From: DATGPD01 sp041398565 | GTDB lineage: Bacteria; Planctomycetota; UBA1135; UBA2386 | Assembly: GCA_041398565.1 (NCBI GenBank) | Contig: JAWKUN010000002.1 | Coordinates: forward strand, 1,116,001 to 1,180,000 | Direction of reading: 5' to 3' | Length of the DNA: 64,000 nucleotides | Part shown: positions 33,871-43,089 of the stretch, in pieces | Layout: each line of letters opens with the position of its first letter | How positions within the stretch are numbered: position 1 is the stretch's first letter | Translations under genes and position numbers: made by a program | The notes under the pieces: generated by a model | Seen by the model: only the letters and a program-made list of their open reading frames with translations | The model's database searches: none | Told to the model about the DNA's origin: nothing

Positions 33871-36336
33871 ATGAACACCGACTCTCCACGCCACCGTTTT
33901 TGGTTCACCGCATCGTGCGTGCTGGGCGGGTTGGCTCTGCCGGGCTCTGCCCAGTGCGACCTGACCTTCCAGCCGACGACAGGGGTCGGCACCCCGCGTG
34001 GCACGACGTGTTCGCAAGTCTGGGATCCCGACGGTGCCGGGCCGTTGCCGGCGGTTCTCGTGGTCGGCGGTCGGTTCGCCATCGGCAGCGTCGCCTCGAC
34101 GAGCGTGGCGAGTTGGGACGGCGCCGATTGGAGTCCCGCCGGGGTGCCACCGATGGGCTCGTGCACGGCGCTCGCCGTCTACGGCGGCCGTCTGATCGCC
34201 GCCGTGGCCTTCTCCAACCTGTCTTCTGACATCGTTGCGTTCGACGGTACGTCGTGGAGCGTGCTCGGCTCCATGAACGGGGTGGCCAATGCCATGACGC
34301 TGTACAACGGCAACCTGGTGGTCGGCGGACCGTTCAGCTGGATCAACGGCGTGCTGGCCTCGGGTGTCGTGCAGTGGAACGGAGCGACGTGGTCGGCGAT
34401 CGGTGTAGGCGCCGGCGGGGTCAGCGGGACCGTGCGCGCCTTGGCGGTGTTCTCGGGTTCCCTCTACGTCGGTGGCGACATCACCCACGCGAGCGGGGTG
34501 CCGGTCGGCAACCTGGCGATATGGAACGGCAGCAGCTGGGCAGCGGGAGCGTCGTTCGACAGCACGGTGCAGGCGCTGGCGACGCGCATCACCTCCACCG
34601 GGCCGGGGTCGGCGCTGTTCGTCGGCGGGCGCTTCACCACGGTCGGCGTGATTCCCGCCCAAGGCATCGCGCGCTTCGATCTGGTCAACAGCTGGGCAGC
34701 GATGGGCGCCGGCGTGCCGGGCGGCTGCTCCGCCTTGCTGGTGCGCGGCGTCGGTCTGACCGGGTTCGAGCTGACCGCGGGTTCGTTCAACTCGCCGGCG
34801 ATCCTGCGCTTCAGCGGCGGTAGTTGGAGCGCAGTCGGCACCGAGGCCTCGACGCCGGCTTCGCTGGCGCTGTTCAACGGCAACTACATCGCCACCGGCG
34901 CGGCGGTTCGCGTGCTCGCGGCGGATGGAGCATGGATCCCACTGTGCGGGACCGGCATCGATGGCTACGTGCGGCTCGTACACGAGACGGCATCCGACCT
35001 CGTGATCGCCGGCGGGTTCGTGTCGATCTCGGGCGTGCGCATGAACGGGATCGCCCGCGGCGGCGTCGGGGCATGGCAGCCACTCGGCGGAGGCGTGCAG
35101 GGCGGCGAAGTGTTGGCGGTCGCGTCGATGCCGAACGGCGACATCGTCGCGGCCGGAACGTTCTCCTCGGCCGGCGGCGTCAGTGCCAATCGCATCGCGC
35201 GCTGGAACGGCAGCGCTTGGTCGGCGCTGGGCGCCGGCCTGGGGACGGGCTTCGAACGTGTCCTTGCCCTCGCCGTCTACCCGAACGGCACGTTGGTCGC
35301 AGCCGGCAGCTTCACGCAGGCCGGCGGTCAGAGCGCCAACCGCGTCGCGGCATGGAACGGCACCGGCTGGGCCGCGCTTGGGGCCGGCTTCGACGCCGAC
35401 CTCGGCTCGCTCGCCATCCTCCCCAACGGCGAGCTCGTGGCCGGCGGCAACCTGTCGCAGACGAGCTTCCTGTCCACACCCGGCCGTTGGAACGGCTCGA
35501 GCTGGCTGCCCTTCCCCAGTTACCCGAACGGCGCAATCTCGGCTCTCGCGGTGATGCCGAACGGAGAGCTTCTGGTCGGCGGCTTCTTCGAACGCGTCGG
35601 TAGTCTGGTGTCGCCGTTCGTGGTGCGCTGGAACGGGTCCGGCTGGGTGGCGGTGCCAGGTTTCACGTTCGGGATCTTCTCGTCTGTCGACTGCATCGTC
35701 CCCCTGCCCAACGGGCATGCCATCCTGGATGGGGGGCTGCAGTCGGGTAGCGGCGGCGCCCGCTTCGCCCGCTTCGATGGTCGGTCGGTGACCCCGCTCC
35801 CGGCCCCAGGAGTGAGGTTCCTGCACGGGACTGTGGACGCGGCCGGCGACGTGCTGCTGGTCGGCGATTTCGCACAGGTGCATGGCGTCACTTCCGGCTA
35901 CATCGCGCGCCTGGACGCGCCCTGCGTGGCGTCGGCGACGAGCTACGGCAGCGGTTGCTCCGGTTCGAGTGGCGCCAACCGGATCACCCCGACGCACTTG
36001 CCATGGCTGGGCACCACGTTCCGTGCCGACGTGACCGGCTTGCCGATCAACAGCCTTGCGGTCGGCGTGTTCGGGTTGACCGCGACGTCGATGCCCCTGC
36101 GCAACCTGTTGCCGCAAGCGCTTCCCGGATGCCTGATGCTCACTTCGCTCGAGCTCCTGCAGGTGTTGTCGGTGCGAATCGGCGCGACGCAGAGTCAGCT
36201 CGCTTTGCCGGCACAGAGCGCGTTGATCGGCCAGGTGCTGCACCATCAGGTGGTGACGTTCGAACTCGATGGTGGCTCGAGCGTCACCGCGGTGACGAGC
36301 AGCAACGGTCTGCGCCTCACGATCGGAACGTACTAG
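33871..36336 (+). CDS. secreted kelch/delta-60-like beta-propeller protein
   Basis: An 821-residue exported protein. The signal peptide lies near 10-30 (FTASCVLGGLALPGSAQ). The body is built from about 40-residue units with the pattern GGxF...G...NxIARWNGSxWSALGxG, a kelch/delta-60-like propeller repeat, first strong near residue 40 and continuing to about 680. The C-terminal about 135 residues start SYGSGCSGSSG and end in a beta-rich stretch with SNGLRLTIGTY, the Cys-containing module also seen in the protein at 20340-21320. I took the ATG at 33871 because the signal peptide follows; the open frame upstream is Pro/Arg-rich. It probably binds surface glycans or proteins; this is inference. 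Confidence 0.78.
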   Translation: MNTDSPRHRFWFTASCVLGGLALPGSAQCDLTFQPTTGVGTPRGTTCSQVWDPDGAGPLPAVLVVGGRFAIGSVASTSVASWDGADWSPAGVPPMGSCTALAVYGGRLIAAVAFSNLSSDIVAFDGTSWSVLGSMNGVANAMTLYNGNLVVGGPFSWINGVLASGVVQWNGATWSAIGVGAGGVSGTVRALAVFSGSLYVGGDITHASGVPVGNLAIWNGSSWAAGASFDSTVQALATRITSTGPGSALFVGGRFTTVGVIPAQGIARFDLVNSWAAMGAGVPGGCSALLVRGVGLTGFELTAGSFNSPAILRFSGGSWSAVGTEASTPASLALFNGNYIATGAAVRVLAADGAWIPLCGTGIDGYVRLVHETASDLVIAGGFVSISGVRMNGIARGGVGAWQPLGGGVQGGEVLAVASMPNGDIVAAGTFSSAGGVSANRIARWNGSAWSALGAGLGTGFERVLALAVYPNGTLVAAGSFTQAGGQSANRVAAWNGTGWAALGAGFDADLGSLAILPNGELVAGGNLSQTSFLSTPGRWNGSSWLPFPSYPNGAISALAVMPNGELLVGGFFERVGSLVSPFVVRWNGSGWVAVPGFTFGIFSSVDCIVPLPNGHAILDGGLQSGSGGARFARFDGRSVTPLPAPGVRFLHGTVDAAGDVLLVGDFAQVHGVTSGYIARLDAPCVASATSYGSGCSGSSGANRITPTHLPWLGTTFRADVTGLPINSLAVGVFGLTATSMPLRNLLPQALPGCLMLTSLELLQVLSVRIGATQSQLALPAQSALIGQVLHHQVVTFELDGGSSVTAVTSSNGLRLTIGTY

Positions 36337-36415
36337 GTCGGGGAGGCCGGCCACGATGGGCCTCGGCGGCGAGTGCGCCGGAGCGGTCGGTCGCGCACGC
36401 GGCTACGATCGGCAG

Positions 36416-38020
36416 ATGCTCGCATCTACGTTTTCGCATGCGCTGGTCGGTGGCGTGGTGTTGGTTGCTGCGGCGCCGCGCTGCCAGGACGGGCAGATGG
36501 ACGGTTACCTCGGCGTGCCGAACGCGCGCGTCGCCGCCGATTTCGGCGGCGGCTTCTCGATGTACGTGGCGGCGTGGCCGCTCCTCGCCGAGTGGCCCGG
36601 CTCGCGCTTCCAAACCGGTCTGTTCGGCACGTGGATGCACGCGCGCCTCGACGAGCCCAAGCCGGAAGGCAAGCTCTACTCCGACATCGAGGGCGGTCTC
36701 GGCTGGTGGCGCGACACGCGTTTCGCTACCGCGACGCCGAAGTTCATCATGGGCGGCGTGGCGCTCAACTTCTCGGCCTGGGCGAACGGGCCGGGTGCCG
36801 GCAAGGGCCGCGACTGGAACAAGCCGTCGGGCAAGTACGGGGTGGCGCAGCTCTCCCCGTGGTTGCTCTGGCCGCCGGACGGACTGAATCTGGCGCAGGG
36901 TACCTGTGGCGAGCTGTTCGGCTACGGCTACCTGCCGCTGCCTCTGACCGAGGCGAAGACCGCGACCGCCGGCGCCGACGTCGGCACGGGCAACCAGTGT
37001 TGGACGCTCTTCCTGAACACGGCGACGTTCAAGGGGCCGGTCGCGTTCTTCACGCCGTTCTTCTTCGCCCGGGTCACCGTCGAGCGGCCCGAGCTCGACG
37101 GGCTGTTCCTCGACTCCCGCCCCGCGGATCCCAACCGCGCCCTGCAGATGGAGACCCAGTACGTGCCGGCGGTGGTGGCGCAGGACGCGCGGGGCCGCAG
37201 CATCGCCCGCATCGCCCCGACTCGGTTTCCCCTCGATGGCGACGGTACCTCGGTGCTCGTACACAGGATCACCTCGTACCGCCGGCAGGCGCTGTGGGAC
37301 GACGTGCTGCGCTGGTTCGAGGGTGGTCCGGAAGCGTCTGGCCGCGTCGACGAGGCCCACTCGGTCGTGCACCGCATTCCTGGCAAGGGTTGGTCGACAT
37401 GGCGGATCTACGGGCCACAGGTGCCCAAGGAAGAGCGCGTGCAGCTCGACTGGCAACAGTTCGCGACGCCGATCGCGGTGGACGAGCACACCTTCGGTTA
37501 CCGATTCTCTGACGCGCTGACCCATCGCGAGGGCCGGCAGAGTCTCGTCACCCTGCCCGAGTACTACGTGCTCGAGGGCGATGGTAAGACTGCGCGTTGG
37601 CGCGCGTTCGCGGGTGGCGAGAAGGAGGCACCGCCGGAGCTGCGCGCCGCGGTGCTCGGCGAGTCCGCGCGCCGCAAGCCCGAGCCGTACGTCACTCCCA
37701 CCGACGGTGCCTGGGCGCGGCCGGGCCCGGTGGCGGGCCCGTTCGAGGCGCAGCTGGGCGACGGCAGCATCGTGACCTACAGCTGGTATCGCTTCGCCGA
37801 CCAGCCGGCTCTGCAGCACGCCGACCTGAGCGCCGACGAGCGCGAGCGCCTGCAACGACGCGTGGAGAAGCTGCACCGGCGCTGGACCAAGGAACACGAC
37901 TACCTGCCGCCGCCGCAGCGCGGACGCCTCGCTGCGCTCGACCCGGCCCTGCTGGTCACGCCCCCCGAGGGCTTCGAGGTCGGCTACGTGCCGATCGTGA
38001 CGCGGCAGGCCGCGCGCTGA
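36416..38020 (+). CDS. secreted protein of unknown family
   Basis: A 534-residue protein that I do not recognise. A probable signal peptide covers about 1-25 (HALVGGVVLVAAAPRCQD). The mature part is rich in Trp, Tyr and Phe (GLGWWRDTRF, GPVAFFTPFFFARV, YYVLEGDGKTARW), which suits a beta-sandwich or carbohydrate-handling fold, and ends with a basic helical stretch near 480-510. No catalytic motif stands out. It is the third + strand secreted-protein gene in a row and converges on the HEAT-repeat gene, with a strong hairpin between. Confidence 0.65.
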   Translation: MLASTFSHALVGGVVLVAAAPRCQDGQMDGYLGVPNARVAADFGGGFSMYVAAWPLLAEWPGSRFQTGLFGTWMHARLDEPKPEGKLYSDIEGGLGWWRDTRFATATPKFIMGGVALNFSAWANGPGAGKGRDWNKPSGKYGVAQLSPWLLWPPDGLNLAQGTCGELFGYGYLPLPLTEAKTATAGADVGTGNQCWTLFLNTATFKGPVAFFTPFFFARVTVERPELDGLFLDSRPADPNRALQMETQYVPAVVAQDARGRSIARIAPTRFPLDGDGTSVLVHRITSYRRQALWDDVLRWFEGGPEASGRVDEAHSVVHRIPGKGWSTWRIYGPQVPKEERVQLDWQQFATPIAVDEHTFGYRFSDALTHREGRQSLVTLPEYYVLEGDGKTARWRAFAGGEKEAPPELRAAVLGESARRKPEPYVTPTDGAWARPGPVAGPFEAQLGDGSIVTYSWYRFADQPALQHADLSADERERLQRRVEKLHRRWTKEHDYLPPPQRGRLAALDPALLVTPPEGFEVGYVPIVTRQAAR

Positions 38021-38022
38021 AC

Positions 38023-38044
38023 TCGCACCGCACTGCCGGTGCGA
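38023..38044. terminator. bidirectional terminator-like hairpin
   Basis: TCGCACCG (38023-38030) pairs perfectly with CGGTGCGA (38037-38044) over a 6-nt loop. It fills the 44-nt gap between two convergent genes, 2 nt after one stop codon, the best-placed terminator-like hairpin in the window. No clear T-run is present. Confidence 0.5.
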
Positions 38045-38064
38045 AGACCATGCGGCGGCCACGC

Positions 38065-40044
38065 TCAGCGCGCGGCGATGGCCCGATGCGCCGCCCGCGC
38101 TGCTGCTGCCAGGGCGCCTTCGCCGGTCCCCAGCAGATCGAGCTGCGGTAGCGCCTGGGCGGCGGCGGGGCCGCACCGACCGAGGGCGACCACCGCAGCG
38201 AGCGCGACCTCGTCGCGCGGATCGCGCAGACAGTCGATCGCGTGTGCGACCGCGCTCTCGGGGAGCGGCTGCAGAGCCGCCCAGCGCAGCGCATCGAGGC
38301 GGGCGTCGACGTCCTCGGCGGCGAGGGCGACGGCCACGGCGGTCTGGCTTCGCGGCGACCGCGGATCGCGCGCCAGCAGCACGCGCGCGGCCTCGACGCG
38401 AATGGAGTCGGAGTCGACGACGAACTCGGTCCGCGCCGCCGACTGTGGTCCCGGCAGGGCCACCCGCACGTCTTGGGGGTGCACCGCCGTGGCGGCGGCA
38501 GCCAGGGCGTCGAGCGAAGCTTGCTCGAGTTCTCCGGCGCGGCCCAGCGCCTCGATGGCGCGCAGGCGCAGGATCGGATTGCCGTCGCCGAGGTACGCGC
38601 GCAGCGCCGCCGGTTTGTCGGTGCGCAGGAGCAGGGCGGCCAGCGTCTCGGACATGGCCGCGAGCGACGGCGCCGCAGCCGCGGCTGCTCCCCACTCGAT
38701 GCGCCGGCGCAGGTCCTTCATCGCGGCAGCGGCCGGGCCGACTGCAGCCAGCGCCGACCAGACGGCGTCGGCGACGTCCGGGGTGGCGTTGGGCAGGAGT
38801 TCGACCAGCACCGTCACGCGCCCGACGCCACCCGGCCCGCCACGGCCGAGCACGTCGAGGAGGTCGAGCTGAACTGCCTCGTGCGACTCGGCGGCGAGCG
38901 CGGCCAGGAGGATCGTGGCGACGTCGGGCGGCACCGCCAGCGTCGCCTTCGCTTCTGCCCGCGCCGCGTCGTCGGCGGCGACGAAGGCGACCGCGGCGGC
39001 GACCCGCTCGGATGCGTGCCGCAGCACCTCCTCGAGCCGCGCGACGGCGGTGCTGGCCGCGCCAGCCACTCGCGGGTCGTCGGCTTGCACCAGGTGTTGC
39101 AGGCGTGGCCGCAGCGGCAGCCCCGTCACGCCGAGTTCGCCGACGGTCGCGATCGTCGCGCACTGCACCCCCGCGTCAGGGTCGTCGAGGCGAGCCAGCA
39201 GGTCGCCGAGGAACGGTGCCGCGCGCCCGCCGAAGCGGCGGAGTTCGATGGCCGCCAGGCGGCGCTCGCGCGCGATCGGATGCCTCAGCCGCGCGACCTC
39301 GACGCGCAGTTCGTCGTCGGGCGCCAAGGCCAGCCTGCGCATGCCCATCGTGATCTCACCGAGGCACCAAGTTTCCCACGCCTCGAGCGAGCGCCGCCGC
39401 GCGAACAGGGCATCGAAGTGGGCGCCGAGCATGGACGCCAGGTCGGGCGCACCGCTGGCAGCGTCGGCGACCAGGGCCGCGGCCGCCGGTGCGCGCGCCC
39501 AACCGAGTTCCTGGTAGGCCTGCAGATCCTCGCACCGGAGCGCGCGCCGCAGCGCACCGGGGTCTACGGCGACCTGGCGCGCGAGCTCGAGCTTGGCGTC
39601 GGCCACCGACTTGGTGACCACGTCGGCGGTCGCGAGCACAGTCGCCAGGTCGCCGGCGGGGAGGACGGAACGAACGCGTTGGGTCTCGCCGAGTGCCCAC
39701 CAGGCCAAGGTGAAGACGTCTTCTCGTCTGGTGTGGGCGAGGACGGGCAGGATCACGGGGGCGGCCATGGCGGCGTGCCGTTCCAGTGACCCCAGCACGA
39801 CCAGCAACGATGTCGTGACCTCCGGTGCCTCGTCGGGATCGTCGAGCGCGGCGAGCTTCGCCACGACTCCGGGCGCCGCGTCCCTCCCCAGGGCGATCAG
39901 GGTGTCGACGGCCTCGTCGCGCTTGGCCGCGACCTCGAGGTCGGCGAGACACGACGAAACCCGAGTCTCCGCCTGTCCGGACAGGGGAACCACCAGAACG
40001 AAGACCGCCGCGCGCCGCCGCCAGGAGTTCATGGTCGAGATCAT
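38065..40044 (-). CDS. exported HEAT-repeat protein
   Basis: A 659-residue protein with a probable signal sequence (RRRAAVFVLVVPLSGQA, about 9-25) and then almost entirely helical HEAT-type repeats: units such as RERRLAAIELRRFGGRAAPFL, AIEALGRAGELEQ and ALAAVVALGRCGPAA, each ending in a GxxAxP-like turn. It should serve as a protein-binding scaffold outside the cytoplasm. Two near starts exist: ATG 40044, taken here, and ATG 40032. It is divergent from an ECF sigma gene with about 216 nt between. No enzyme activity is visible. Confidence 0.75.
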   Translation of the reverse strand: MISTMNSWRRRAAVFVLVVPLSGQAETRVSSCLADLEVAAKRDEAVDTLIALGRDAAPGVVAKLAALDDPDEAPEVTTSLLVVLGSLERHAAMAAPVILPVLAHTRREDVFTLAWWALGETQRVRSVLPAGDLATVLATADVVTKSVADAKLELARQVAVDPGALRRALRCEDLQAYQELGWARAPAAAALVADAASGAPDLASMLGAHFDALFARRRSLEAWETWCLGEITMGMRRLALAPDDELRVEVARLRHPIARERRLAAIELRRFGGRAAPFLGDLLARLDDPDAGVQCATIATVGELGVTGLPLRPRLQHLVQADDPRVAGAASTAVARLEEVLRHASERVAAAVAFVAADDAARAEAKATLAVPPDVATILLAALAAESHEAVQLDLLDVLGRGGPGGVGRVTVLVELLPNATPDVADAVWSALAAVGPAAAAMKDLRRRIEWGAAAAAAPSLAAMSETLAALLLRTDKPAALRAYLGDGNPILRLRAIEALGRAGELEQASLDALAAAATAVHPQDVRVALPGPQSAARTEFVVDSDSIRVEAARVLLARDPRSPRSQTAVAVALAAEDVDARLDALRWAALQPLPESAVAHAIDCLRDPRDEVALAAVVALGRCGPAAAQALPQLDLLGTGEGALAAAARAAHRAIAAR

Positions 40045-40260
40045 GCCACGCGGGTCGGAGTGCGGAGTGCCAGCCTCCCCGCCGTCCGATACCCGCGCGC
40101 CCCTTGGCGCGGCTCGGTGGGGGCCGCCGCGAAGGCAGAGGCGATGTGCCCGCGATCGAGACCGCACCGAAGTGCCCGCACCGAGCCCCTGCATTGGGCC
40201 CCCGCGTTGGGCCCCCGCACCGGGCTCGACGTGCGGGGCGCGTCGTGCGATCGTGCCCAC

Positions 40261-40818
40261 ATGGATGGCCCCGAGCCCTCGCCACCGCCCGACGTCGACG
40301 CTTTGTTCGCGCGCCACCTGCCACCGCTCGTCGCCTTCGTCCGGGCGCGTACCGGCCGCGCGGTCGCGGCGCGCGAGTCGGCGATCGACATCGCGCAGTC
40401 GGTGTGCCGTGAGGTCCTGCAGGACCTGGGCAAACTCGAGTTCCGCGGCGACGAGGCGTTCCGCGGTTGGCTGTTCATGCAGGCGACCCGCAAGATCCTC
40501 GACCGCAACCGCTTCTTGCACCGCGATAGGCGCGACGTGGGCCGCGAACAAGCGCCCAGCGAGGCCGAGGCCGAGTCGCTGCTCACCGCCTACGCGACGC
40601 TGGCCACGCCCAGCCGGTGCGCGTCGGCGCGCGAGGAACTGGCGCGGATCGAGGCGGCCGTGCACGACCTACCCGAGGCGCAACGTGATGCCGTGACCAT
40701 GTCGCGCCTCATGGGCATGGGCTACACCGACATCGCCCAGATCATGGACCTCACCGAGTCTGCGGTGCGGGGGCTCGTGGCGCGCGGGCTGGCGGCCATC
40801 GCCGCCAAGCTCGGATGA
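40261..40818 (+). CDS. ECF-type sigma factor overlapping a sulfatase gene
   Basis: A 185-residue ECF sigma factor. Region 2: FARHLPPLVAFVRARTG and the promoter-melting segment FRGWLFMQATRKILDRNRF. Region 4: LPEAQRDAVTMSRLMGMGYT, then DIAQIMDLTESAVRGLVARG. Its stop overlaps the sulfatase ATG (ATGA), so both are translated together, an uncommon arrangement that suggests the sulfatase is part of its response. No anti-sigma gene is present. Just upstream, a GGGCCCCCGC unit occurs twice in the non-coding region (about 40197-40220). Confidence 0.82.
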   Translation: MDGPEPSPPPDVDALFARHLPPLVAFVRARTGRAVAARESAIDIAQSVCREVLQDLGKLEFRGDEAFRGWLFMQATRKILDRNRFLHRDRRDVGREQAPSEAEAESLLTAYATLATPSRCASAREELARIEAAVHDLPEAQRDAVTMSRLMGMGYTDIAQIMDLTESAVRGLVARGLAAIAAKLG

Positions 40819-42965
40819 GCCACCTGCGCTCGCTGGGTCGGCGTTGCAGCGGGCACCGCGCTCTCGGGATGGTGATGTCGTTGGTGCTGGCGGCCGCCGG
40901 TGTCGGGCAAGAGTCGACGCCGCTACGCCAGCCCAACGTGCTCTTGATCCTGGCCGACGACCTCGGCTTCTCCGACCTCGGCTCCTACGGCTCCGAGATT
41001 CCCACGCCGCATCTCGATCGCCTCGCCCGCGACGGCGTCCGCTTCTCCGCCTTCTACACGTCGGCGCGCTGCTGCCCGTCGCGCGCGTCGTTGCTCACCG
41101 GCCTGCACCCGCACCAAGCGGGCATCGGGTCGTTCGCCACGGCGCGGCCGCGCCCCGGGTACGGCCAGGCCTACGCCGGGCACCTCCTGCCCACGTGCGT
41201 GACGCTGGCCGAGATCCTGCGCGACGCCGGCTACACGACGTGGATGGTCGGCAAGTGGCACATGGGCGAGCCCGGGCCCATCGCGCGTGGGTTCGATGCC
41301 TACTTCGGCTTCCGCGACCTCCTCGCCTACGCCGCCGACCAGTGGGATCCGGCGCAGTACGAGCGACTGCCGGCCGAGACGACGCCGGAGCTGTCCTTCG
41401 TCGAGGAGAGCTTCTACGCCACCGACGCCTTCACCGACTACGCGCTCGCGTTCCTGGCGCGCGCGCGGCGGACTCCGGATCGCCCTTGGTTCCTCTACCT
41501 GGCGCACGGTTCGCCTCACTTCCCGGTGCAGGCGCCGCGCGCCACCGTCGAGCGCCACGTCGCGACCTACCGGCAGGGATGGGACGCTCTGCGCGCGGCG
41601 CGTTTCGCGCGCCAGCGGGAATTGGGTCTCGTCGCCAACGACGCCTCGCTACCACCACTTTCCCCGGTGCCGGTCGACGTCGACGCCATCACCAACGGCT
41701 ACTCCGGCCAGCCGAATCCGGCATGGGACACCCTGCCGCCAGCGCGGCGCGAGGATCTGTCCTGGCGCATGGCGACGTTCGCGGCACAGGTCGAGCACAT
41801 CGACCGCGGCGTCGGTCGCCTGCTCGCCGACCTCGAGGCTCACGGCGAGTTGGACGCCACCATGATCCTGTTCCTGTCCGACAACGGTGCCTGCTACGAG
41901 TGGGGGCCGTTCGGCTTCGATGGCCCGTCGCGGCAGGGGACGACCCTCTTGCACGAAGGCGACGCGCTGATGCAGATCGGGCAGCCGGGGTCGTGGTCGT
42001 CGTACGGCTCGGCCTGGGCCGGGCTCGGGAACACGCCGCTCGCCATGTACAAGCACTTCTGTAGCGAGGGTGGACTGGCCAGCCCGCTGCTGGTGCATTG
42101 GCCGCAGGGCCTACCGCCGGACGTGCGCGGCAACTGGGTGCATGCGCCGAGCCACCTGTTCGACGTGGTGCCGACCGTTGTGGCGGCCACGGGTGCCCGC
42201 TATCCGACGGAGCGTCAGGGTGCCACCATCGTGCCCAGTGCCGGACGCTCGCTCCTCCCGGCGATCGCCGGCCAACCCCAGGCGGAGCGCAGTCTCGCCT
42301 TCGAGCACTTCGGTGCGAGGGGGTTGCGGCGTGGCCGCTACAAGATCGTGCGCGGCGTGCGCGAGCCGACGCCGGCGCGTTGGCGCTTGTTCGACCTCGA
42401 GCGTGACCGCAGCGAGCAACACGACTTGGCCGACGTGCAGCCTGCGCTGCGCGACCAGTTGGCGGCGGAGTGGGAGGCGTGGGCCGAACGCGTCGGGGCG
42501 GAACCGTTCCAGCGCCCTTCGGCCGAAGCGGGCAATGACGAGGGCGTCGCTGGTCGTCCCTTGCGGGTCACCTGCACGTTCGACGCGGGCGCGGGCGGGG
42601 CGACCGGGGTGCTGGTCGCTCAGGGCGGCCGCCGCTGCGGCTTCGCCCTGCACCTGGTCCACGGCAAGCCCGCCTTCGACGTCCGGGTGGATGGGGAGGT
42701 GACTCGCATCATGGCCGCAGGCGTCGTGCGCGGCCGCTGCTCGCTGGTCGCCACTCTGACTGCCGAACGTCTGCTCGTGGCCGACGCCAGCGGCCGCGAG
42801 CTGGCGAGCGGTGCTTCGCCGGGACTGCTCCCGGTCCAGCCGAGCGACCCGCGCACGGTCGGCCACGACAGCCTCACGGCGGCCGGCGACTACCAGGTGC
42901 CCAACCGTTTCTCGGGGACCATCGACAGCGCGCGGGTCGAGGTGCTCGCCGAAGGCGGTCGTTGA
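40815..42965 (+). CDS. exported formylglycine-type sulfatase
   Basis: A 716-residue sulfatase. The signal peptide lies near 15-32 (ALGMVMSLVLAAAGVGQ). The alkaline-phosphatase fold starts with NVLLILADDLGFSDLGSYG (metal Asp48-Asp49) and the modification site is CCPSRASLLTG, with Cys86 of CxPSR as the formylglycine residue. WMVGKWHMG and SDNGACYEWG complete the active site. The last about 135 residues (RVTCTFDAGAGGATGVLVAQ) look like a jelly-roll add-on that may bind polymer. It probably desulfates algal or host glycans. It needs an FGly-generating enzyme; none is certain in the window. Confidence 0.92.
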   Translation: MSHLRSLGRRCSGHRALGMVMSLVLAAAGVGQESTPLRQPNVLLILADDLGFSDLGSYGSEIPTPHLDRLARDGVRFSAFYTSARCCPSRASLLTGLHPHQAGIGSFATARPRPGYGQAYAGHLLPTCVTLAEILRDAGYTTWMVGKWHMGEPGPIARGFDAYFGFRDLLAYAADQWDPAQYERLPAETTPELSFVEESFYATDAFTDYALAFLARARRTPDRPWFLYLAHGSPHFPVQAPRATVERHVATYRQGWDALRAARFARQRELGLVANDASLPPLSPVPVDVDAITNGYSGQPNPAWDTLPPARREDLSWRMATFAAQVEHIDRGVGRLLADLEAHGELDATMILFLSDNGACYEWGPFGFDGPSRQGTTLLHEGDALMQIGQPGSWSSYGSAWAGLGNTPLAMYKHFCSEGGLASPLLVHWPQGLPPDVRGNWVHAPSHLFDVVPTVVAATGARYPTERQGATIVPSAGRSLLPAIAGQPQAERSLAFEHFGARGLRRGRYKIVRGVREPTPARWRLFDLERDRSEQHDLADVQPALRDQLAAEWEAWAERVGAEPFQRPSAEAGNDEGVAGRPLRVTCTFDAGAGGATGVLVAQGGRRCGFALHLVHGKPAFDVRVDGEVTRIMAAGVVRGRCSLVATLTAERLLVADASGRELASGASPGLLPVQPSDPRTVGHDSLTAAGDYQVPNRFSGTIDSARVEVLAEGGR

Positions 42966-43089
42966 GGCCGAAACGGCGCGAGCGCAAGGACGTCGGCGTG
43001 CGGCACGGCTGCCGCCGACCAACTCGGGCGATTGGCGAACCCGCATCGCCAGTGCGTCGAAATGGCAGCGTGGCTAGGCTCTTGTCGCC

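Noticed and set aside
32761..36354. An open frame of about 1200 codons on the - strand opposite the propeller genes
   Set aside because: No signal peptide, no motif and Arg/Gly/Ala-rich noise; the + strand has clear propeller repeats and signal peptides.
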